This document shows positions 36,618-43,243 of a stretch of DNA of 43,243 bases, in pieces. The notes below the pieces were generated by a model, which saw only the letters and a list, made by a program, of their open reading frames with translations, was not told where the DNA came from and did no database searches. Numbering within the stretch: the first letter of the stretch is position 1; every line of letters begins with the position of its first letter. The stretch is from contig JAITQA010000122.1 in assembly GCA_031289145.1 (NCBI GenBank), forward strand, positions 1-43,243, read 5' to 3'. The position numbers and the translations under genes are program-made. The DNA is from Dysgonamonadaceae bacterium (GTDB taxonomy: Bacteria > Bacteroidota > Bacteroidia > Bacteroidales > Azobacteroidaceae).

Positions 36618-38453
36618 ATGAAAAAGTCAACATTATTCATCATCACATTGATTGCAATTACGAGTGTTTCTTACGCCCAATCTACTGATTGGCAATTGGT
36701 GGAAGGAAAGATTACTACCCCTTGGTCATCAACAATTGACCCTGAAAACCCATTACCGGAATATCCTCGCCCGCAAATGCAACGGAAATCCAATTGGGTA
36801 AGTCTCAACGGATTATGGGATTATGCCATCCGGAAGGTGGATGAAACGCCTTCTGCAATCAACGACGGGAAAATACTTGTCCCTTTCGCCGCAGAATCAG
36901 CCCTTTCAGGCGTAGGAAAAACCGTAAGCAAAGAAAACAACCTTTGGTATAAACGGTCTTTTACCCTACCCAAAGAGGCAAAAGGAAAAAAAATCCTGCT
37001 TCATTTCGGAGCTGTGGATTGGCGAACCGAAGTGCATATTAACGGGAAGTCGGCAGGCATACATGAAGGCGGTTTCGATCCGTTCTCATTCGATATAACT
37101 TCGCTAATCAAAGGGAAAGAACAGGAATTGATTGTGAAAGTCTGGGACCCCACCGATGAAGGATTTCAACCCAGGGGAAAGCAAGTAAATGACCCACAAA
37201 GCATTTGGTACACTCCTGTAACGGGGATATGGCAGACGGTTTGGTTGGAATTTGTTCCGGAAACCCACATTGTCTCTTTCAAACAAACACCGGATATCGA
37301 CAACCAACAATTGACGCTGGCTATTCTTACCGCCAACTTGCAGTCCGGAGATGTCGTGAAAATAGCAGCTTGGGAAAACGATAAAAAAATAGCGGAACAA
37401 CTCGTTAATGCACCTTTCCAAGCAGCATTAAAAATTAAGAATCCCAAACTGTGGTCACCCGCTAATCCTTTCCTTTACGATTTGAAAATCACGATAGAGA
37501 GAAAAGGAAAAGTGATAGACGAAGTAAAAAGTTATTTCGCCATGCGCAAAATAGCCATACAGCCGGATGCAACCGGAATTCAACGAATCCTGCTCAACAA
37601 CGAATTTGTATTTCAATATGGACCTTTAGACCAGGGATGGTGGCCGGACGGATTGTACACCGCCCCAACCGATGAAGCCCTGCAATTTGATATTGCCAAA
37701 ACTAAAGAAATGGGCTTCAATATGATTCGTAAACATATCAAAGTAGAACCGGCCCGCTGGTATTTCTATTGTGATTCAATCGGCATATTGGTATGGCAAG
37801 ATATGCCCAGCGGAGACATTAGCGGAAACAGGTGGCAAGCGCAACCGGGTATACTTTCTATCGAAAAAGGACAGGATAAAATACGTTCTGCACAATCGGA
37901 AGCGGTTTATCGCAAGGAATGGAATGCCATTACGGACGCTTTGCACAATCATCCCTGTATCGTTCTATGGATTCCTTTTAATGAAGCATGGGGACAATTC
38001 AAAACAGGCGAAATAACCGAATGGACAATGCAAAAAGACCCTTCCCGCTTAGTCAACAGTGCAAGTGGAGGTAGTTTTTTTCCGGTAGGTCACATCGTTG
38101 ACCTGCATCAATACCCTGAACCGGCTATGCCGCACCCGGATCTTTTTGGCGCAAAACAAGCCCTTGTATTAGGCGAATTTGGCGGATTGGGATTACCGTT
38201 GACAGGACATGTATGGCAGGAAAAAGACAATTGGGGCTACCAAAGTTTCAAAAATGAAGAAGAACTCTTAAAGCGATACGTGCAGTTTATATCCGATTTA
38301 AAACAGTTGATAGACAAAGGTTTATCGGCGGCAGTGTATACGCAAACCACCGATGTGGAAATAGAAACAAACGGACTGATCACTTATGACAGGAAAGTGG
38401 TCAAATTGTCCGAAGCGAAGTTATGGGAAGTACATCAAAAACTATATAAATGA
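36618..38453 (+). CDS. Secreted GH2 glycoside hydrolase (three-domain)
   Basis: The 611-residue protein has a signal peptide (about 1-19), a GH2 jelly-roll (about 40-215), an Ig-like domain (about 220-310) and a TIM barrel (about 315-611). Acid/base Glu456 lies in WIPFNEAWGQF and nucleophile Glu520 in LVLGEFGGLGLP. It is shorter than classical LacZ and ends with the barrel, like many short GH2 proteins in Bacteroidota polysaccharide loci. Specificity is not visible. It begins 11 bases after the esterase and its stop overlaps the next start by four bases (ATGA), so translation is probably coupled. Confidence 0.92.
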   Translation: MKKSTLFIITLIAITSVSYAQSTDWQLVEGKITTPWSSTIDPENPLPEYPRPQMQRKSNWVSLNGLWDYAIRKVDETPSAINDGKILVPFAAESALSGVGKTVSKENNLWYKRSFTLPKEAKGKKILLHFGAVDWRTEVHINGKSAGIHEGGFDPFSFDITSLIKGKEQELIVKVWDPTDEGFQPRGKQVNDPQSIWYTPVTGIWQTVWLEFVPETHIVSFKQTPDIDNQQLTLAILTANLQSGDVVKIAAWENDKKIAEQLVNAPFQAALKIKNPKLWSPANPFLYDLKITIERKGKVIDEVKSYFAMRKIAIQPDATGIQRILLNNEFVFQYGPLDQGWWPDGLYTAPTDEALQFDIAKTKEMGFNMIRKHIKVEPARWYFYCDSIGILVWQDMPSGDISGNRWQAQPGILSIEKGQDKIRSAQSEAVYRKEWNAITDALHNHPCIVLWIPFNEAWGQFKTGEITEWTMQKDPSRLVNSASGGSFFPVGHIVDLHQYPEPAMPHPDLFGAKQALVLGEFGGLGLPLTGHVWQEKDNWGYQSFKNEEELLKRYVQFISDLKQLIDKGLSAAVYTQTTDVEIETNGLITYDRKVVKLSEAKLWEVHQKLYK

Positions 38454-40057
38454 AACGACAAATCTTATTGTGCCTGCTGCTGTCCAATATACTGTTTCTT
38501 TTTGCAGAAGAGAAAAAAGAGAACGTTACGGACGTCAGCCCTTTGGATTTGACATTTCAACGCTTATCCGTTCGAAGGTTTATTTTTTCAAACAATATCA
38601 ATCTTTGCGAATTGCTGCCTGCCGAAATTGTCGCTTTCAAATCAATGCATCCTGCATTTGTCCTTTCGGATAACGATAAGCCCCAAAATGACGAACGTTT
38701 CCGCGCTAAAATCGAACAAGGAAAATTGGTTTTGGAAGCCGACAAAAATAGCAATCCCACAAGCATTTATGTAGGAGGTGTTAATCCCTACGCCACTTAT
38801 GAAATAGACATAGCTTCTCTTTCCCATAACGACAATCCGGAAATAGGGCTTGAATGGGCGCGTTTGGGTTTGCGCGACCGGATTCAGGTGATGGCTCAAT
38901 CTTCCCCAAAAACCGAAGGTATTTTCCTGAGAATTTATAAAGATGCCCGGTTAATAAAGGAAGTACAATACAGTCAATCGTTGCCGGAAGGGGCTTTTTC
39001 CCTCAAAGTCCAACTCTACGGACGTTCCTTGGGAATATTTATCACACAATACGGCGAAACAAAATACATCGGTCATCTTCCCGTTAAAGAACACTTCGGG
39101 GATGTTTTGGATTTCCGTAACTCGGCTACAGCTGCCGCATCTACGTTCAACTTAGTCTCCAATCAGAAAGGTAAAGTTTTGATTAACAGCGCATTTTCCT
39201 ATCTTTCTCCCGGTATCGGACAGGCTGATATACGTTTGATTTCCTATGAAGATTTAAGTCCTTGTCTGGAAGATGGAAGACTTTGGTTTACTTTCAGTTG
39301 TCGGGGATTAGATACGCCACAATCCGTACAAGGCGTTTTGAGCCTGAATCCCGCTGTCTTTGATGTGAAATTTGAAGGCATGATTGTTTTTGACCATGGC
39401 GACGGCTTACTTCGCAACGATTATGCCGCGCATCTTTTCTACGACCGGCAGGCGAAAGAATGGCGTGCTTATGCCTGTGATTTCGGAGGAAGCGCCAACA
39501 AGGAGGGGCGGGCAAAAACCGGATTGATAACCGCTTCATCGCCGAAAGACCCGCGCCGCGGATTTTCTGTTATGCGGGCAGCCCGTATTGAGCCTGATTT
39601 TATGGAAGGGCACAACGAAGACCCTTGTATCTTTTATGACGGTGATGCAAAAAAATGGAGGCTATTAACAAGCGCTTTTGTCACGCAGAATATTGTATCC
39701 CGCACTTATGAATCGGATACATGGAACGGCAAATTTACACCTGTCGCCTTGCCTATCGCCACTAATTCAACGGGAACTTCCATTCAGAAGATAGGAGACC
39801 GTTACTATGCTTTTATGGGAGGGAAAGGGGAATTGCGCGTCCATTCTTATCCGGATTTGGAAGAATTGGGAGAATTGAATCTGAATTTACAGCCTCATTG
39901 GCCGGCTCCGGCCGGGCGTATCTGGGCAAGTCTTGTTCCGCTTCCGGAAGGATATCCGTTCAGATACGTACTTCTGACAATGGACAGACCCAATTTTCCC
40001 GGAGTCGTCGGCCCTAACTGGAGCTACGGCGCTTTGTATTTTTATGGTGCAAATTAA
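38450..40057 (+). CDS. Secreted beta-propeller protein of unknown function, possible glycosidase
   Basis: The 535-residue protein has a signal peptide (about 1-19) and no family I can name. The N-terminal part (about 25-215) looks like a beta-sandwich. From about 220 it has blade-like repeats typical of five-bladed glycosidase propellers: VFDHGDGLLRNDYAAHLFYD (about 312-331), AKEWRAYACDFGG, GHNEDPCIFYDGDAKKWRLL (about 386-405), GDRYYAFMGG, and a final PFRYVLLTMDRPNF. Acidic residues at blade starts (DHGDG, NEDP) resemble catalytic positions in GH43/GH117/GH130-like propellers. Its place between two GH2 genes, with a four-base overlap with the first, supports a role in the same glycan pathway. 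Confidence 0.7.
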   Translation: MKRQILLCLLLSNILFLFAEEKKENVTDVSPLDLTFQRLSVRRFIFSNNINLCELLPAEIVAFKSMHPAFVLSDNDKPQNDERFRAKIEQGKLVLEADKNSNPTSIYVGGVNPYATYEIDIASLSHNDNPEIGLEWARLGLRDRIQVMAQSSPKTEGIFLRIYKDARLIKEVQYSQSLPEGAFSLKVQLYGRSLGIFITQYGETKYIGHLPVKEHFGDVLDFRNSATAAASTFNLVSNQKGKVLINSAFSYLSPGIGQADIRLISYEDLSPCLEDGRLWFTFSCRGLDTPQSVQGVLSLNPAVFDVKFEGMIVFDHGDGLLRNDYAAHLFYDRQAKEWRAYACDFGGSANKEGRAKTGLITASSPKDPRRGFSVMRAARIEPDFMEGHNEDPCIFYDGDAKKWRLLTSAFVTQNIVSRTYESDTWNGKFTPVALPIATNSTGTSIQKIGDRYYAFMGGKGELRVHSYPDLEELGELNLNLQPHWPAPAGRIWASLVPLPEGYPFRYVLLTMDRPNFPGVVGPNWSYGALYFYGAN

Positions 40058-40095
40058 AAATGGAACGCGGATAACACGGATTAGACGTTCCATTT
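40058..40095. repeat. Inverted repeat in the gap between two operon genes
   Basis: AAATGGAACG (40058-40067) and CGTTCCATTT (40086-40095) are a perfect 10-bp inverted repeat around an 18-base loop. It starts directly after the propeller stop codon and ends 14 bases before the last GH2 gene. No T-run follows, so it is more likely an mRNA processing or stability element, or a small dispersed repeat, than a terminator. Confidence 0.6.
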
Positions 40096-40109
40096 AACAA
40101 TGATTATAT

Positions 40110-43013
40110 ATGAAACAAAAATTAACACTCATGCTAATCTTATTGTCCGTTTTACCAAGCGTTTACGGGCAGGGCGTCTTTTTTAATCGTGATTTCTCTC
40201 CGGCGGAGGGCTTGACAATTCCACAGGAATCTCCTTACCGGGAAGAAATTTGTTTGAACGGTTACTGGGAATTGCAACTCAAATCGCTCCCTGCCGGATG
40301 GGAAAGCGGAACAGGTATCGCTCCGGAACTTACCTTGCCGGAAGCTACGCGATGGGAGAAAGTGAAAATCAAAATTCCCTCCCCAATCAATGTGAATGAC
40401 TGGGGAAGAGGGCTTAATGTAGGTGAGGGGACAAAAGAACCTTACGCCCCAAGTTCGGTATATTACCCAAGTTATCCGAAAGCATGGGCAAGCGCCGAGA
40501 TGGGCTGGCTGAAAAAGTCTTTTGAAGTTCCACAAATCCTGACCGGCAAAAGAATAATTCTGCACTTTGAAGCCGTAGCCGGAGAATGTATCGTATTAAT
40601 CAACGGGAAAGAAGCGGGTCGTAATTTTGATTCTTTCCTGCCGTTTGAAATCGACATCACGGAGCATGTTCGGACAAGTCAATCCAACGAATTGCTGGTA
40701 GGAGTACGCCACAGCAAGTTGTTTGACAAAAAACATCCTGGCTATCCGAAATTCGGCGCAACCTATCCCCCCGGATCAAACTTGGATAATATACTGGGTA
40801 TCTGGCAGGACGTTTTTTTATTTATCGTTCCGGAATTTCGAATAACGGATGTATTTGTTCAATCCTGGCTGGATAGAAATGAACTTGAGTTGGCAGTGCT
40901 GCTTACCAATCAATCCGGACAAAAGAAAAAAATCCGCTTGGAAGGTGATATCAAGGAGTGGATAAATCAATCGGCTAAAGCGAATGTATTGGATGCTCCC
41001 GAAATCAATTGGCGTTTGGGAAACAGCGTTTTAACCGTCTCTTCCGAGGAAATAGAGATAAAACCCGGAGAAACCCAGAAGGTGACTATCCGGCAAAAAG
41101 TTCAGGCGGAATTAAAAAAATGGAGTCCTTCCAATCCCAATCTATACACATTGTTATTGACCGTACAGGATAAAAAAGACAGGTATGATTGCAAAGCCAC
41201 ACGTTTCGGCTGGCGGCAGCTGACAATCGAAGGAAAAGATTTTCACTTGAATGGAGAAAAAATACAATGTTTCGGCGATATACAACATCCGTTCAGCGCT
41301 TATATCTGTTCGAGGCGGTTTGCCTGGGCATGGTATATGATGATCAAAGACTTCGGAGGCAATGCAGTACGTCCTCATGCCCAACCTTGGCCGCGAGTAT
41401 ATTATGATTTAGCCGATGAAATGGGTTTGATGGTCTTGGATGAAACAGCCCTCTTCGGTAGTTCCATTCGCTTGAATCTGGAAGAAGATATTACCTGGGA
41501 ACGCTCTCAAGATCATTTGGACAGGTTAATCCTGCGAGACCGGAATCATCCCTCCGTAATTGGCTGGAGCGCCGGAAACGAAATGTTTGCGATAGCCCTA
41601 TTAAATAAACCCGAGAAAAAAGTCGCTGATATTTGGGATGATAAATTAGTTAAACTTGCTTTGAGCGCCAAACAATTGGACCCGACCCGCGATTTCCTGA
41701 CATTGGATGGAGACAAAGATATGGATGAAAGGCTTCCGGTTTGGAGTAAACATTTTGGGCATGACCTGCGGGTAAAAGAATTGCCGGAAAAGGCAGAAAA
41801 ACCTTTAATTGTAGGAGAAAGCGGCGCAACCTATTACGGAAGACCCGAACAACTGTATCATTTTGCAGGCGACAAAGCCTTTGAATCCTATCATGGGCGA
41901 AGTGAAGCATTGGCCATAGACGTTTATCAAAATGCCGTACAGATGGCGCGTCCTCATCTGGCTTATTTCTCCCCTTCGGAGGTTTCCTGGTTCGGGATTG
42001 AGCATCAAAATCTGGGTTATCACGATTATTCCCGTTTGCCAAATATCCGGGATGGTATATTTGCCGGAAAACCCTACCGGGAAGGAAAACCCGGATACCA
42101 ATACGAACGGATACCGCCTTATGTCAGCACTTTCAATCCGGGTTTGGACCCGGATTTGCCACTCTACAAGCCATTACCGATGTTCGAAGCGCTGAAAGCC
42201 GCCTTGTCCCAAGCAAAACCACAGGCTTGCAAATGGGATAGCTATAAGGAAATCTTGCCACCCAACCAAGCGGACTATCCCGCAGTAAAATACAAAGAAG
42301 CTTATTTCGTCGGGAACGAAAAAGGTTTATTGGCTGATTTTCTCCGTCAGAGCGGATTGAATATCCAATCCAATCTGAAGACGCCGAATTTTGCCGTTAT
42401 TGATGCGGAAGATATCAGTCCGAAAGACCTCAAAAAAGCAGCGGAAAAGATACAGGCAATCGTAAAAAAAGGAGGATTGATTTTAGTGATGTCTGCCGGT
42501 AATGCAATCGACGCTGTGTTGAATACCTTTTTGCCGGCTTCCGTTCAATTAACCGACAGGCAAGCAACGGCGCTGGAAAATAATACGGCGTCCGCCTTGG
42601 GAAAATACTTCAATCTTCCGGGCCTTTACTTTGCGGAGATGGATGGAGATCGTCACATCCTCAAACGGGGCTTATCCGGAGAACTGATTGATAAAGGAAC
42701 GGTTGTTTTACAAGCGTCCCGCACCGATTGGTCTTTATTCAACAACAATCCTGAAAATAAAAAATGTGCACAAATAGTTCTTTACGAGCACATAGAGAAG
42801 CCACAAGGAGCAGCTTTGGTCACCTGTCCATGGGAGAAAGCCGACTTATCCATAGCGGTCATTGATTACCGGTTAAATACCAAACAGACACAACAGTTCT
42901 GGAAAAATCTTTTCGCAGCCATGGCGATAGACAATACATTCTTTTCTGCCGGAGAATCGCAGGAAAAGCAAAAGAAAGAACACGATTTGTTGCTGGACGG
43001 CCCGGTCAATTGA
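40110..43013 (+). CDS. Secreted GH2 glycoside hydrolase with C-terminal amidotransferase-like domain
   Basis: The 967-residue protein has a signal peptide (about 1-20), a jelly-roll domain (about 35-240), an Ig-like domain (about 245-370), a TIM barrel (about 375-690) and a C-terminal region (about 715-960) with VIDAEDISPKDLKKAAEKIQ and GGLILVMSAGNAID that resembles the amidotransferase-like extension of the first GH2 in this operon. Acid/base Glu491 is in WSAGNEMFA and nucleophile Glu570 in LIVGESGATYYG. The barrel contains the usual HLNGEKIQCFGD and GGNAVRPHAQPWP strands. It is the last gene of the operon. The target sugar is unknown. Confidence 0.88.
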   Translation: MKQKLTLMLILLSVLPSVYGQGVFFNRDFSPAEGLTIPQESPYREEICLNGYWELQLKSLPAGWESGTGIAPELTLPEATRWEKVKIKIPSPINVNDWGRGLNVGEGTKEPYAPSSVYYPSYPKAWASAEMGWLKKSFEVPQILTGKRIILHFEAVAGECIVLINGKEAGRNFDSFLPFEIDITEHVRTSQSNELLVGVRHSKLFDKKHPGYPKFGATYPPGSNLDNILGIWQDVFLFIVPEFRITDVFVQSWLDRNELELAVLLTNQSGQKKKIRLEGDIKEWINQSAKANVLDAPEINWRLGNSVLTVSSEEIEIKPGETQKVTIRQKVQAELKKWSPSNPNLYTLLLTVQDKKDRYDCKATRFGWRQLTIEGKDFHLNGEKIQCFGDIQHPFSAYICSRRFAWAWYMMIKDFGGNAVRPHAQPWPRVYYDLADEMGLMVLDETALFGSSIRLNLEEDITWERSQDHLDRLILRDRNHPSVIGWSAGNEMFAIALLNKPEKKVADIWDDKLVKLALSAKQLDPTRDFLTLDGDKDMDERLPVWSKHFGHDLRVKELPEKAEKPLIVGESGATYYGRPEQLYHFAGDKAFESYHGRSEALAIDVYQNAVQMARPHLAYFSPSEVSWFGIEHQNLGYHDYSRLPNIRDGIFAGKPYREGKPGYQYERIPPYVSTFNPGLDPDLPLYKPLPMFEALKAALSQAKPQACKWDSYKEILPPNQADYPAVKYKEAYFVGNEKGLLADFLRQSGLNIQSNLKTPNFAVIDAEDISPKDLKKAAEKIQAIVKKGGLILVMSAGNAIDAVLNTFLPASVQLTDRQATALENNTASALGKYFNLPGLYFAEMDGDRHILKRGLSGELIDKGTVVLQASRTDWSLFNNNPENKKCAQIVLYEHIEKPQGAALVTCPWEKADLSIAVIDYRLNTKQTQQFWKNLFAAMAIDNTFFSAGESQEKQKKEHDLLLDGPVN

Positions 43014-43034
43014 ACATTTAGGCTTAAAAATAAT

Positions 43035-43042
43035 TATCTTTG
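43035..43042 (+). promoter_or_regulatory. -7 promoter element before the edge lipoprotein gene
   Basis: TATCTTTG matches TAnnTTTG, with TTG at 43010-43012 22 bases upstream. It is 22 bases before the ATG at 43065. Confidence 0.45.
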
Positions 43043-43064
43043 TGAAAGTTAAATTTCAATAGAT

Positions 43065-43243
43065 ATGAAAAAAGCAAATTCAATTTTGGCAATTATCCTG
43101 TTATTAATGACAGGTTGCGGAGGGAAATAACAATGAAATGTTTGTTATAGCCTATTCTGCAAGAAAAATCTTAGTATATGACTTATATGGAAATTTTAAA
43201 AGAAGTTTCAACTTCGCAGAAACCGGTTATTATACGGATATAT
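43065..43243 (+). pseudogene. Broken lipoprotein gene, possibly 6-bladed beta-propeller family
   Basis: ATG at 43065 opens a lipoprotein signal peptide ending in a lipobox (LLLMTGCGGK) and stops at TAA 43128-43130 after 21 residues. One frame over, reading runs open to the window end with NNEMFVIAYSARKILVYDLY and GNFKRSFNFAETGYYTD, which looks like one blade of the 6-bladed propeller lipoproteins common in Bacteroidota. A promoter-like element precedes it, so the signal peptide and blade appear to be remnants of one gene with a frameshift and probably a deletion between them. The window ends here, so an intact downstream start cannot be excluded. Confidence 0.5.

Overview
The window looks like a chromosomal segment of a Bacteroidota genome, most likely order Bacteroidales. 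The evidence is a SusC/SusD pair, Bacteroidota-type proteins (DUF3078 outer-membrane protein, fused ResB/CcsA cytochrome c biogenesis protein, ADP-forming acetyl-CoA synthetase fusion), and many copies of the Bacteroidota -7 promoter element TAnnTTTG just upstream of genes. No transposase, integrase, CRISPR array or rRNA was seen. One tRNA (Gln, CTG) is present.

Left part (1-13302): a degenerate minus-strand fragment of an RHS/YD-repeat protein at the left edge; a complete CcsB-CcsA fusion; then a four-gene plus-strand run made of an N-terminal-nucleophile amidohydrolase, an M14 zinc carboxypeptidase, SusC and SusD. This run looks like a peptide or amide acquisition locus rather than a glycan locus. 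A dicarboxylate/amino-acid:cation symporter with its own promoter-like element follows.

Middle part (13407-27147): mostly housekeeping or single genes. They include an unusual nucleotidyltransferase-GHMP kinase fusion, a lipoprotein tyrosine phosphatase, a DEAD-box RNA helicase starting at TTG, tRNA-Gln, and, on the minus strand, ADP-forming acyl-CoA synthetase, ROK glucokinase, a 55-residue 2[4Fe-4S] ferredoxin, a FabK-like flavoprotein and a small two-TM protein. A plus-strand esterase is followed by a minus-strand ychF - DUF3078 - aldo/keto reductase operon.

Right part (27172-43013): a carbohydrate-degradation locus. It begins with an 842-residue membrane protein whose outer part has a LamG-like and Kelch-like region and whose inner part is a SARP-type winged helix plus BTAD-like helical domain, so it is a candidate one-component transmembrane transcription regulator. 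Downstream is a tightly packed six-gene operon: a 1207-residue GH2, a GH43, an SGNH/sialate-O-acetylesterase-type esterase, a second GH2, an unrecognised beta-propeller protein, and a third GH2. No SusC/SusD pair for this glycan locus lies inside the window. At the right edge a lipoprotein gene appears broken right after its lipobox.

The most interesting candidate system is the SARP-like membrane sensor and the operon it probably controls, which includes a possible new glycosidase-like propeller protein.
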